This document shows positions 43,631 to 52,817 of a stretch of 64,000 bases of DNA, one piece after another. The DNA is taken from the NCBI GenBank assembly GCA_021773035.1, contig JAJFKU010000062.1, positions 1-64,000 on the forward strand, given 5' to 3'. How positions within the stretch are numbered: position 1 is the stretch's first letter; each line of letters starts with the position of its first letter. A program made the position numbers and the translations under genes. The notes under the pieces were generated by a model. The model saw only the letters and a program-made list of their open reading frames with translations. It ran no database searches and was not told where the DNA came from. This DNA comes from Woeseiaceae bacterium (lineage in GTDB: Bacteria > Pseudomonadota > Gammaproteobacteria > Steroidobacterales > Woeseiaceae).

Positions 43631-44530
43631 ATGACTGGCAACGATACGCGATACGAATGGCCAGAAGGAAAAAACTGCGCTGCGTGCTTCTCGATCGACG
43701 TCGATGCCGAGTCGCCTTACTTGTGGCGCATGCGCGAAGGTGTTCCACCGCTGCTCAGTGAGCTTGAGCAACGGCGATTTGGACCCCGACAAGGGTTGCA
43801 CCGACTGACCGACATGCTCGACACCTTCAACATTAAGGGCAGTTTCTTTGTGCCTGGCTATGTCGCCAAAGCCTATCCATGGATATTGCCCATGCTGGTT
43901 GATCGCGGTCACGAAGTTGGGCTTCACGGATATTTTCACGAGGTGCCAACACAATGCACTGACGCTGACTTCACCGAAGCCTTGGACCGCTCACTGGACA
44001 TCTTTGCTCAGCAAGTCGGCCAGGTACCGCAAGGATTTCGCTCCCCTGCATGGGAGATGACACCGACAATGTTGGCGACGATTGCTGCGCGCGGTCTCCG
44101 CTACGACAGCTCACTTATGGGTTTTGATCACCCGTACTCGATCGATGGCGTGACTGAATTACCGGTTCAGTGGCTAGCGGACGACGTCGTCTACTTTCGG
44201 TACCGTGGGCCCATCGATCGTTGGCCGCCTCAGGCACCTGGCCCGGTGTTAGAGGGTTTGATGGACGAATTCGAGATGACACGGCGTTACGGGGGACTAT
44301 TCATGACAACCGCGCATCCTTGGATATCGGGTCGGGGACAACGAATCGCATTTTGGGAGCGCCTGCTTGAGCGTTCCCAGTTCGACGACGTTTGGTGGAC
44401 GACCGCGAACGAAATCGCCGCATGGCACCAGGAGTCAGACAATCTGGCGCGTTTTGATGTGTCGTCCGATATCCGCGAATCCCTTGCAGCATACGACGAA
44501 CAACCACGTGGAGATAGCAATGCGTCGTAA
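43631..44530 (+). CDS. Polysaccharide deacetylase-family hydrolase
   Basis: The 299-residue protein has the NodB fold motifs: SIDVDAESPY with the metal-binding Asp, GSFFVPGYVA, HEVGLHGYFHE for the metal His, and GFRSPAWEMT. The lack of a signal peptide and the HpPgdA-like features place it with intracellular members that act on small cyclic or acylated nitrogen compounds (PuuE or cyclic imide hydrolase type) rather than cell-wall sugars. It is followed by an MFS transporter and an M81 peptidase on the same strand. The substrate is unknown. Confidence 0.85.
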   Translation: MTGNDTRYEWPEGKNCAACFSIDVDAESPYLWRMREGVPPLLSELEQRRFGPRQGLHRLTDMLDTFNIKGSFFVPGYVAKAYPWILPMLVDRGHEVGLHGYFHEVPTQCTDADFTEALDRSLDIFAQQVGQVPQGFRSPAWEMTPTMLATIAARGLRYDSSLMGFDHPYSIDGVTELPVQWLADDVVYFRYRGPIDRWPPQAPGPVLEGLMDEFEMTRRYGGLFMTTAHPWISGRGQRIAFWERLLERSQFDDVWWTTANEIAAWHQESDNLARFDVSSDIRESLAAYDEQPRGDSNAS

Positions 44531-44572
44531 TCGTTTGCCTACCCCATCGTCGGGCCCGCTAAGGGTTCGCCG

Positions 44573-45946
44573 ATGACGTCCGTATCGGAGGAGCGGCGCT
44601 CTGAGCGATACGCGTGGTACGTGGTCGCGTTACTGGCGACCGCCTACGTTTTTTCGTACATAGATCGCATGATTATCGCGCTGCTGGTTGAGCCGATGAA
44701 GGCCGATCTACAGATCAGTGACACACAGATTAGTTTGTTACAGGGTTTTGCATTTGCAGTCTTTTATGCCATCGCCGGCATTCCCATTGGACGACTCGCT
44801 GATCGAAAGAGTCGAAAAGTTATTGTTGTTGTTGGTGTCACCTTATGGAGTCTACTAACAGCCGCTTGCGGATTGGCGCGGTCGTATTTTCAATTGTTTC
44901 TTTTTCGAATCGGCGTCGGAGTTGGAGAGGCCGCTCTGTCGCCGGCGGCGTACTCGATTATTGCCGACCTATTTCCGCGCAATAAGCTCGGTCGGGCCAA
45001 TTCCATCTACGTCATGGGCGGTTTCCTCGGCGGAGGCATTGCCATTATTGTTGGTGGTCTGGTAATTGGCATGTTGGAAGCACACGGGCCATTCGAGTTC
45101 CCATTGGTCGGTAGCCTAAAGCCTTGGCAACTTACCTTTATCGCGGTCGGTCTTCCAGGACTCCTCCTCGCCGCGGTCATAGCGTTGACTGTGAGAGAGC
45201 CCCAGCGCCGAGCGTTAATCGCTGGCGATGACACCGTCGACAGAGAGTCGGTTCCATTTCGTGAAGTACTGGCATACGTCAGGCAGCATATACGGTTGTT
45301 TGGGCCCTTGTTCGTAGCGGCGGGATTCGTCTCCATGGTGACCTATGGCTCGTATGCATGGACTCCCACCTTGTTCCTCAGAAAATACGATTGGAATATT
45401 CGCGATATCGGTATCATGTATGGATCGGTGAATTTGGTCGCAGCTGTCTCCGGACCGTTAGTCGGTGGCTGGATCATGGATAAAATCAGCGCCGCGAAAA
45501 CACTATCCCCTTCGTTGTTCCTTGCCGGCGGAAGCGCCGCCGCGGTTATTACGCTCGGTGTCGCACCACTGGCGCCGGGTCCAGTACTCGCACTATCAAT
45601 CTTTGCAATCGGTATATTTGCAAAAACCGCGTTTCTCGTGATGCCGCCGACAATACTGCAGTACTCATGCCCCAATCGACTGCGTGGACAGTTGACGGCG
45701 TTTTATATCTTTACCGTCAATATTATTGGCCTAACGTTGGGACCAACCGCAGTAGCGTTCCTGACTGACTTCGTGTTTGACGACGAAAACGCCATCGACT
45801 ACTCAATGGCGCTGATACCGGCAGTGGCCATTCCTATCGCCGCCGGATTGTTGGTGTACGCGGCCAGGGCCGCTAAGTCCGAAGGCACGGCCCATAGTAC
45901 TATACCGGTCGAAAAAACCAGTTTCGAAACGAACCGTAACCCGTAG
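44573..45946 (+). CDS. MFS transporter, spinster-like (cluster 1)
   Basis: The 457-residue protein has 12 predicted membrane helices. Family marks are YVFSYIDRMIIALLVEPMKADL in helix 1, GIPIGRLADRKSRK in the helix 2-3 loop, and FRIGVGVGEAALSPAAYS in helix 4-5. It would carry the imported or processed compound across the inner membrane. It starts 42 nt after the deacetylase gene and is followed by the M81 gene, so the three probably form one transcript. The MFS protein at 54432 belongs to the same subfamily. Confidence 0.9.
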   Translation: MTSVSEERRSERYAWYVVALLATAYVFSYIDRMIIALLVEPMKADLQISDTQISLLQGFAFAVFYAIAGIPIGRLADRKSRKVIVVVGVTLWSLLTAACGLARSYFQLFLFRIGVGVGEAALSPAAYSIIADLFPRNKLGRANSIYVMGGFLGGGIAIIVGGLVIGMLEAHGPFEFPLVGSLKPWQLTFIAVGLPGLLLAAVIALTVREPQRRALIAGDDTVDRESVPFREVLAYVRQHIRLFGPLFVAAGFVSMVTYGSYAWTPTLFLRKYDWNIRDIGIMYGSVNLVAAVSGPLVGGWIMDKISAAKTLSPSLFLAGGSAAAVITLGVAPLAPGPVLALSIFAIGIFAKTAFLVMPPTILQYSCPNRLRGQLTAFYIFTVNIIGLTLGPTAVAFLTDFVFDDENAIDYSMALIPAVAIPIAAGLLVYAARAAKSEGTAHSTIPVEKTSFETNRNP

Positions 45947-45978
45947 AGTGATGACGTTGATGGTGCGTGGTAATTGAC

Positions 45979-47457
45979 ATGCGAGCGCTGATCGCACAGC
46001 TGCGACAAGAAGGCAACAGCTTCAATCCTATAACGACGACTCTCGCCGATTTCTCGGTGCGTCGTGGCGACAGCCTTCTGGGCGCCGATCGGGATCGCGG
46101 CAGCGTACTTGGAGGCATTATCAATCAGCTAAGGCGTGATCGCATCGAAATAATTCCTACAATTGCAGCAAGTGCGAGGCCTGGTGGGCCGGTCAGAAGT
46201 GATCTCTACGAGTCATTTGTAAAGGAAATTTTAGTTACGACTGCGAATGAGTTACCGGAGCTGATCGTTCTTGATTTGCACGGATCGATGCTTACAGAGG
46301 ACTCCGACGATCCCGAGGGTGACCTTTTGGTGCGGCTCAGGAAAATCGTCGGTGCCAACTCAATAATCGCCATCGGGCTGGATCTTCACGCAAACGTCAC
46401 GGAGAAGATGTTGGTCAATGCCAATATCGTAACGGCGTGCAAACACAACCCACATTCTGACTATTTTGAAACAGGTGTAACAGCTAGCAAGCTCGCCGTC
46501 CAGATTGCACGCGGATCGATTAAACCGACCACAGTCGTGGCGCGACTATCAATGTTATTGCAAGGCAACACGGAAACAGGACAGGGACCATTACTTGACG
46601 TGCACGCGGCGGCACGAGCGTGGTTGCGGGATATACCCGGAGCGTTGGACCTATCAATTTTCAATGTGCAACCGACACTCGACGTCCCGGATATGGCACA
46701 GGTTGTAATCGCAATCACCGACGGTTCTCAACATGCTGCAGAGACCATTTGCCAGCAAATAGCGGGTGAAATGTGGGAGCGCCGGTCCGAATTCATTAAT
46801 CACTTTCCGTCCATCGATAACGCGTTGCAACTGATTTCGAACGAGCCAGAACAGCGTCCGTTTGTTGTCTCTGATTATGGTGATAGAGTGCTCGGCGGCG
46901 CTACCGGCGATAGCGTTGAAATACTCAAAAACCTGACCAACAGCCCGCACACCCTACGGGCGGCGGTTCCGGTGGTCGATCCAGAGGCCGTAGAAGCGGC
47001 GGCAGCGGCTGGCGTCGGGCAGAAGGTTTCGTTGCGCATCGGAGGAGCCATTAACCCTCTTTTTGGTGGATTAAACATAGAAGGTGAGGTGCTGGCACTG
47101 ACCGACGGACAATATACCCTGCAAGGACCTTTTCTCGCCGGCCAGAAGACCTGCCACGGAAGCACTGCCGTTATTGCGACAGAAAATTCTGTCGTGATCG
47201 CCACCGAACGACCCGGTTATTCGCAGGATGTGATGTTTTTCAAATCGGCGGGCCTCGATATCGAATCTTTTGACTTCGTGGTGGTTAAGTCAGGCAACCA
47301 TTTTCAGTTATCTTTTGACGGAATTGCGACGCCGCTGAAGGTCGACAGCATCGGTATTGGTGCGTACAAGCCAGGACTATTCGACGTCAGCCGCGCGCCA
47401 CTGTATCCAGAAATTGATTCTGAGCATGCGCCAATATCGGTCAAGACGTACCAATAG
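45979..47457 (+). CDS. M81-family metallopeptidase (MlrC-like)
   Basis: The protein of about 492 residues has the MlrC layout: an N-terminal domain beginning MRALIAQLRQEGNSFNP, metal-binding candidates in LDLHGSM, LDLHANVTE and CKHNPHSDYFETG, and a C-terminal MlrC domain with VVSDYGDRVLGGATGDS. MlrC opens linearised microcystin, but most family members act on other amide substrates. The ATG at 45979 is chosen over a GTG at 45967 because the family starts at this point. It is the last enzyme gene of cluster 1 and probably hydrolyses an amide in the same pathway. Confidence 0.85.
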   Translation: MRALIAQLRQEGNSFNPITTTLADFSVRRGDSLLGADRDRGSVLGGIINQLRRDRIEIIPTIAASARPGGPVRSDLYESFVKEILVTTANELPELIVLDLHGSMLTEDSDDPEGDLLVRLRKIVGANSIIAIGLDLHANVTEKMLVNANIVTACKHNPHSDYFETGVTASKLAVQIARGSIKPTTVVARLSMLLQGNTETGQGPLLDVHAAARAWLRDIPGALDLSIFNVQPTLDVPDMAQVVIAITDGSQHAAETICQQIAGEMWERRSEFINHFPSIDNALQLISNEPEQRPFVVSDYGDRVLGGATGDSVEILKNLTNSPHTLRAAVPVVDPEAVEAAAAAGVGQKVSLRIGGAINPLFGGLNIEGEVLALTDGQYTLQGPFLAGQKTCHGSTAVIATENSVVIATERPGYSQDVMFFKSAGLDIESFDFVVVKSGNHFQLSFDGIATPLKVDSIGIGAYKPGLFDVSRAPLYPEIDSEHAPISVKTYQ

Positions 47458-47478
47458 GAACTCATCCGAGCTCGGAAA

Positions 47479-47688
47479 ATGAATCAACCATCCAAAGGCA
47501 AACGTAAGAAGTCGCTTAGCCGCTACGGTATCTATGCGTCCATTGAATTTAGTCCCACATTCGGTGTACCGAGTCGGGCAGATAATAGGATCGGCGTTGC
47601 CAGAGAAAATGACAATGGAACCATTGATATCGAAATACATTTTTGGCCGACGAACCTCAAGCAGCTTCAACTCCGTCCCTTTGACTGA
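47479..47688 (+). CDS. Small protein of a four-member family (copy 3)
   Basis: The 69-residue basic protein has IGVARENDNGTIDIEIHF followed by WPTNLKQLQLR, the family pattern shared with 22046, 60743 and 21765. It lies tail to tail with the tyrosine recombinase, the two stop codons being 2 nt apart. The copy at 60743 is placed in the same way next to another recombinase. The repeated pairing hints at a role with the recombinase, such as a directionality factor, but no direct evidence exists. Confidence 0.7.
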   Translation: MNQPSKGKRKKSLSRYGIYASIEFSPTFGVPSRADNRIGVARENDNGTIDIEIHFWPTNLKQLQLRPFD

Positions 47689-47690
47689 CG

Positions 47691-49025
47691 TTACTGACCA
47701 TCTTGGTCATGTTGTTTCATCTTCATCATCTTAGCCATACCAGAGCGCTTCGCCCCTTGTTTTCGTGAATAGCGCGCCGGCATTTTTGCATCTTTCCAGC
47801 CCCCGCTGTTCATGAGCTCCACCAACGTCATGCCGCTGTCGCGCAGATCCTGTGCGGCGCCGACCCGCGTGGAGTGGCCCGATACCTTAGCTACTTCCGC
47901 CGACGGCTTTCCGATCAGTCGCATCGCCGCTTTGAACGTGCGATTCACTTCGTTCTCCGACATGCGCTTGCCGTGATCGAGCAGGGCGGGTAGCTCGCCC
48001 TTACGGACTCGCTTTGCGGCTGGGTCTTTCAGGCGCACTTGACCATTGCGCTGAAACTGCGCAAACAACGGCCCCGTGGTGATGCCGGCGACACGCAACC
48101 ATTCTCGTATAGCCGTTACCGCGTGCATCGACAGGTACCGCACCTGACCCTCACCGGCTTGATCGGTTTTGCTTTTGCGAATAGTGGCATTGCCGTCACC
48201 GTCCTTGTTAAATTCAACGTCCTCGAGATTCAGAGCCACGAGTTCCTCACGTCGTGCCATGCTGTTGTAGGCAACCAGCAACAGCGCTTGGGCTCGCCGC
48301 AGTTGTTTTTCACCACGCAGCGCGGTGCGCACCTGGTCGGCGGTGACCTCGTCATTCGTTGACGCCAAGAACCGATCGACATCAGACCAGTTCAGATCGG
48401 CGAATGCCGCCACGTCCTCCCAGTGGATGGGGGCTGCCTGGTCCTGTTCACCACGGCCACGGAAAAATGCCTTGGCACAATCCCGCACCAGTTCGTCCTT
48501 GGTGGGATCCTCGAGGCCATGAATGCGATGCGCTTTGCCGATCGTTGCCAGATAGCGTCGCACGGTGGCGGCGGCGCGAACCTCATCCGCCTTATATAAG
48601 GAGACGCCCAGTTCCAGCTGGTCATCGGACGGCGGTGAATAGAAGTCGATGAACGCGGCGACCAGTTCCGGTGGCGCCGGGATCGGTACCCAGGCCCCGC
48701 GAGGCCAGTCGATGGGCCGAAACGGCGCCGAGTGTTGCTCCACAAAATCGACAAACACCTGCCAGTCATGGCGCCAGGCCTTTAGCGTGTTTTTCGGGGC
48801 CCGCAGGGCCTGCTCGCGGCGGCGGGCTATCCGGGCCAGCGACGACGGCAAGTCCAAATCGCGCCCAAAAACCCGCCCTGAATTACCGGCCAAAGCGGCC
48901 GCCACGTGATTTCGCTCTTCAAGCGACGAGGACGGCCGATCGCCGGAGGTGGGCTCAGGATATTCCGGCAACGCCGAATTAGCGTCCTGGACGATCTCAG
49001 AAAGTCGGTTTTTAGGTGAATGCAT
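47691..49025 (-). CDS. Tyrosine recombinase / integrase 1
   Basis: The 444-residue protein has a SAM-like N-terminal DNA-binding domain (KNTLKAWRHDWQVFVDFVEQH and the following helices) and a catalytic domain with Arg in SMARREELVAL, Lys in IRKSKTDQAG, the HxxR motif in GHSTRVGAAQDL, Trp in SGGWKDAKM and the nucleophile Tyr in PARYSRK. All five catalytic positions are present, so it should be active. The ATG at 49025 is preferred to a TTG at 49028. It sits between the two parallel catabolic clusters. A 14-bp motif shared with recombinase 2 lies 32 nt upstream. Confidence 0.9.
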   Translation of the reverse strand: MHSPKNRLSEIVQDANSALPEYPEPTSGDRPSSSLEERNHVAAALAGNSGRVFGRDLDLPSSLARIARRREQALRAPKNTLKAWRHDWQVFVDFVEQHSAPFRPIDWPRGAWVPIPAPPELVAAFIDFYSPPSDDQLELGVSLYKADEVRAAATVRRYLATIGKAHRIHGLEDPTKDELVRDCAKAFFRGRGEQDQAAPIHWEDVAAFADLNWSDVDRFLASTNDEVTADQVRTALRGEKQLRRAQALLLVAYNSMARREELVALNLEDVEFNKDGDGNATIRKSKTDQAGEGQVRYLSMHAVTAIREWLRVAGITTGPLFAQFQRNGQVRLKDPAAKRVRKGELPALLDHGKRMSENEVNRTFKAAMRLIGKPSAEVAKVSGHSTRVGAAQDLRDSGMTLVELMNSGGWKDAKMPARYSRKQGAKRSGMAKMMKMKQHDQDGQ

Positions 49026-49056
49026 CAAAAGGGGCCATTTGCCGTCTATGAGACAT

Positions 49057-49070
49057 ATTAGCGTAGATAA
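49057..49070. repeat. Recombinase-proximal 14-bp motif, copy 1
   Basis: ATTAGCGTAGATAA occurs here in the + orientation, and its exact inverse is found at 62423-62436. It ends in GATAA and is followed after 8 nt by TTATC, so it forms a partly palindromic site just upstream of recombinase 1. Confidence 0.5.
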
Positions 49071-49638
49071 ATATTCTGTTATCGACGGTAGTTAGCGCCG
49101 CGCGCTCTGACCCCAAACATCAAAAAGGGATTTAGGAAATCCAACGAGTGGTTTTGCCCAGAGGGCGAGGTTGTTGCCGTCTCTCCGGTGGCGCGCCAAT
49201 GGCCAAATGGCTTTATGTGAGGACACGTGTGGCGATGATTACTGGGGCCGTGGCGGTGGAGCAGTCGACTATTTTCGGTTTGTGCGTTTTGTGAGGCGAT
49301 GGATTTCTCACGGTGCTCGCCGTAATCGGAATATCAAACGGATCTTCACTAACTAGGGTTGTAACGGCGCATCACCGTGCCTCGATACGTCAGGCCCGGT
49401 GTGGTTGTGGTATTCCCGTAATGAATACCCGTGTGAAGAATCGAGAGTAGACAGAATAGGGCAACGGTGCCAAATTCTCTGCATGAGCGGTGAGCTGAAT
49501 AACGAGTTATTTCAACATCGCAGATCAATACATATTTACAACCGAGCGTCCGTTTCGCTTCTCTCTCCTAGTGCTGCCCCATCGCGTTATCGGGTGCCGA
49601 GAGACGCTTGGCTAGTAAACTCATAGGGTCGGTGCACG
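49071..49638. other. Intergenic region between recombinase 1 and cluster 2
   Basis: No gene is supported. Short frames here (for example 49171-49356) have no recognisable features. No copy of the TTTGT-N4-ACAAA motif is visible, unlike in cluster 1. Confidence 0.4.
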
Positions 49639-51000
49639 ATGTCCGGAATAGCAGTCCCAATTCAAGATAAGTATGCGCAGTCCAGACGTATCTATCAGCG
49701 CGCGCAAACCGTATTTCCTGGCGGAACTACGCGAGCTACGATTGCAAACGATCCGCACCCGGTCTACGTGGCATCAGCGGCTGGCGCGTGCGTTACGGAT
49801 GTGGATGGGAATTCCTACACCGATTTCGCGAATAATTTTACAACGCTGATTCATGGACATGCTTACCCCCCAGTAGTTGCCGCGATTATTGAGCAGGCGG
49901 CAAAGGGCACGTGCTTTTCAAACCCGACAAACAGCGAAATCGAACTTGCGGAGATTATTTGCGCGAGAGTGCCCTCGATTGACAAGATTCGATTTGTTAA
50001 CACCGGGACTGAAGCCGTGATGTTTGCGATCAAAGCGGCGCGCGCTTTTACGGGGCGATCCAAAATCGCGAAATTCGAGAACGCCTACCACGGTGGCTAC
50101 GATTGGGCAGAAGTGAGCGAGAACAGTACGCCGTCAAATTGGGGGCGAGCGGACGCGCCGTTGTCGGTAGCACCGTATGCCGGCATTCCAGAATCGGTAC
50201 TGCAAGAAACACTGGTGCTGCCGCTAAACGCCCATGAAGAAACCCTAAACCTAATGCGGCAACATGCGGCTGACCTCGCCGGCATCTTGATTGATGTAAT
50301 GCCCAGTCGGGCCGGCATGACGGACATTGATCCGTCGTACTTTTCGATGCTGCGTGAGTTTACGCAAGACAATGACATTCTGTTAATTGATGACGAGGTT
50401 CTGAACTTTCGTCAGGGTTACGCCGGTGCCGCCGCTCGAATCGGATTAACACCCGATCTCGTCACACTAGGAAAAATCATCGGTGGTGGTCTCCCTATTG
50501 GCGCAGTTGGCGGTCGTGCGGACGTGATGTCCGTGTTTGATAACTCGTCCGGTCCAGCCAAGGTGCCGCAAGGCGGCACCTTTTCGGCAAACCCTCTCTC
50601 GATGGTTGCCGGAATAGCCTCAATGCGTGCGTTAGATCAGATTGCGTTCGACCGGCTTGAAGAACTGGGGGCCAGCGGGCGGGGCCGTTTGCAACAAGTC
50701 TTTGACGAGACCGGTGTATCGATGTCGGTAACAGGCCACGGTTCCTTGTTCCGACTGCACCCAAAAAGGCTCACACCGAAACACAATCGTGACAACTATC
50801 ACGATCCTGCAGAGAGAGGGCGGCTTCAAGACCTTCAAGCCCACTTGTTGACCAACGGCATCATGTTGGCGGCCGGAGGTCTGGGTTGTATTTCAACGGC
50901 AATGACGACAGCACACATCGACCAACTCGTCGATGCGGTGTATTCACTCGCGACCATATGGAAGAACAACAACCGATGTACCCAGAAGAGATCGAAGTGA
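49639..51000 (+). CDS. Class III PLP-dependent aminotransferase (cluster 2)
   Basis: The 453-residue paralogue of the enzyme at 37437 shares FPGGTTRATI, NFTTLIHGHA, FVNTGTEAVMFAIKAARAFTG, YHGGYDWAEVSEN and the PLP lysine in LVTLGKIIGGGLPIGAVGG. The whole protein aligns without large gaps, so the two arose by duplication. A ThDP enzyme gene follows immediately, as in cluster 1. The similar active-site sequences suggest the same reaction type on a related substrate. Confidence 0.88.
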   Translation: MSGIAVPIQDKYAQSRRIYQRAQTVFPGGTTRATIANDPHPVYVASAAGACVTDVDGNSYTDFANNFTTLIHGHAYPPVVAAIIEQAAKGTCFSNPTNSEIELAEIICARVPSIDKIRFVNTGTEAVMFAIKAARAFTGRSKIAKFENAYHGGYDWAEVSENSTPSNWGRADAPLSVAPYAGIPESVLQETLVLPLNAHEETLNLMRQHAADLAGILIDVMPSRAGMTDIDPSYFSMLREFTQDNDILLIDDEVLNFRQGYAGAAARIGLTPDLVTLGKIIGGGLPIGAVGGRADVMSVFDNSSGPAKVPQGGTFSANPLSMVAGIASMRALDQIAFDRLEELGASGRGRLQQVFDETGVSMSVTGHGSLFRLHPKRLTPKHNRDNYHDPAERGRLQDLQAHLLTNGIMLAAGGLGCISTAMTTAHIDQLVDAVYSLATIWKNNNRCTQKRSK

Positions 51001-51005
51001 CAACA

Positions 51006-52766
51006 ATGCAGCAACCAGTAGATTCCAATCCCGGTACGCTTAGCGCGGAGGAGCATACAGTTTCGCAGCGAATAGCGATTGCATTGCAACGCAATGGCGT
51101 CGAATTCGTATTTGGACAAAGTTTGCCATCTGCGTTGATCTTATCGGTCGAGGACCTCGGTATTCGGCAAATTACGTACCGCACGGAAAACGCCGGAGGC
51201 GCAATGGCGGACGGTTATGCGCGACGATCAAATAAGGTCGGCGTCGTCACGGCACAGAACGGGCCCGCCGCGACTTTGTTGGTAGCGCCGCTCGCCGAGG
51301 CGTTGAAAGCAAGCGTGCCGCTCGTTGCGCTGGTTCAAGAAGTCAGTCGCGGACAAGAAGACAGAAACGCATTTCAGGACCTCGACCATTTGCAACTCTT
51401 TACGGGCTGCACAAAATGGGTTCGATGCGTGCGGGAGGCGAACCGCGTAGAAGACTACATCGACATGGCGTTTGTCGCGGCGACGACCGGTCGGCCCGGG
51501 CCGGTTGCACTGATGCTACCCGCGGATCTTCTGAACGAGGTAGCACCGGCACCGCAATTCCCGCGAACAGCTGAATTGGGCGATTGGCCGTTGGATCGCT
51601 CCGTCGCTAATCCAAAAGCAATCGCAAGGGCAGCTAAATGGCTGTCGACGGCGGACAACCCAATTGTGATCGCGGGAGGCGGAATTCATGGATCCCAGGC
51701 CGCAAACGTGCTTTCCGAATTGCAAGAGAAAGCGAGTTTGCCGGTGGCGACGACTATGATGGGAAAGGGTGCCGTTGATGAACGCCATGCGCTGTCAGTA
51801 GGCACACTAAGCAACGTGATGGGCGATCGATCGTTAGGCAAGCATGTTAGATCGCTGCTGGACAAGGCCGATGTCGTGTTTCTAATCGGCAACCGAACGA
51901 ATCAGAACGGCACTGACACCTGGAGCACGTTCCCGAGCTCGGCGCGAATCATTCACTTGGATATTGATGGCAATGAGGTTGGTCGAACCTACGAGGCACT
52001 TCGCCTGGTGGGTGATGCGAAACTCACGCTGTGTGCGCTGCTTGTCGAATTTGACAAGCACGATTTCTCAAAGCGAACATCGAGCCGTGCATCGATCGAA
52101 GCAATTCTTGCAAGGGCGAGGGCACAACACCAAGCGGAATCTGAATCGGTGCGTACATCGGCGGCCCGCCCGATTCGACCGGAACGCGTCATGAACGAAA
52201 TCCAATCCCTATTGACGACGGAGACGACGGTCGTTGCGGACGCCAGCTACTCATCCGTTTGGATCAATGCCTACCTACAATCCCATGCCGCCGGCCAGCG
52301 GTTCCTCTCCCCCCGTGGACTCGCTGGCCTCGGCTGGGGTTTCCCCATGGCCTTGGGGGCGAGGCTCGCCAATCCGAATGCACCCGTGATCTGCCTGGTG
52401 GGCGATGGCGGCTTCGGTCACTGTTGGGCCGAGTTAGAAACCGCCAGGCGAATGGGAATCGCAGTTGTTTTGATTGTTTTGAACAATGCCGTGCTGGGAT
52501 ATCAAAAAGACGCGGAGACTGTGAAGTTTGGTCGATACACGTCGGCGTGTCATTTTGAACCAGTAAACCACGCTGAAATTGCCAGAGCCTGCGGTGTACG
52601 AGCACATCGCATCGAAGATCCGAATGAACTGGCGCGGCGACTTGAGCAGGCGCTGGTCGACAGCGATATGACGTTGCTCGACGTTATCTCCGACCCCAAC
52701 GCCTATCCACCACTGACGATGTTCGATCAACATCCAGGCGCCACGACAAATCTGGATAGCGATTAG
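51006..52766 (+). CDS. ThDP-dependent enzyme, acetolactate synthase-like (cluster 2)
   Basis: The protein has about 586 residues from ATG 51006, which is 5 nt after the aminotransferase stop; an upstream ATG at 50958 would overlap that gene by 43 nt. Motifs are FGQSLPSALILSVEDLG, the catalytic Glu in YRTENAGGAMADGYAR, PIVIAGGGIHG and GDGGFGHCW to LNNAV for ThDP and metal. It is the paralogue of 38798. Linking to the aminotransferase in both clusters implies that one product feeds the other. Confidence 0.88.
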   Translation: MQQPVDSNPGTLSAEEHTVSQRIAIALQRNGVEFVFGQSLPSALILSVEDLGIRQITYRTENAGGAMADGYARRSNKVGVVTAQNGPAATLLVAPLAEALKASVPLVALVQEVSRGQEDRNAFQDLDHLQLFTGCTKWVRCVREANRVEDYIDMAFVAATTGRPGPVALMLPADLLNEVAPAPQFPRTAELGDWPLDRSVANPKAIARAAKWLSTADNPIVIAGGGIHGSQAANVLSELQEKASLPVATTMMGKGAVDERHALSVGTLSNVMGDRSLGKHVRSLLDKADVVFLIGNRTNQNGTDTWSTFPSSARIIHLDIDGNEVGRTYEALRLVGDAKLTLCALLVEFDKHDFSKRTSSRASIEAILARARAQHQAESESVRTSAARPIRPERVMNEIQSLLTTETTVVADASYSSVWINAYLQSHAAGQRFLSPRGLAGLGWGFPMALGARLANPNAPVICLVGDGGFGHCWAELETARRMGIAVVLIVLNNAVLGYQKDAETVKFGRYTSACHFEPVNHAEIARACGVRAHRIEDPNELARRLEQALVDSDMTLLDVISDPNAYPPLTMFDQHPGATTNLDSD

Positions 52767-52817
52767 CGTGACCAAAATCTATCTGACAAACGTTTCTGGT
52801 GTAGGACGAGCGAATTG

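Noticed and set aside
45979..47457. Microcystin degradation pathway suggested by the MlrC-like protein
   Set aside because: No mlrA or mlrB genes are present, and M81 proteins are common in other catabolic clusters, so the substrate is left open.
49171..49356. Small open frame in the gap before cluster 2
   Set aside because: No ribosome-binding site, known motif or related protein in the window supports it.
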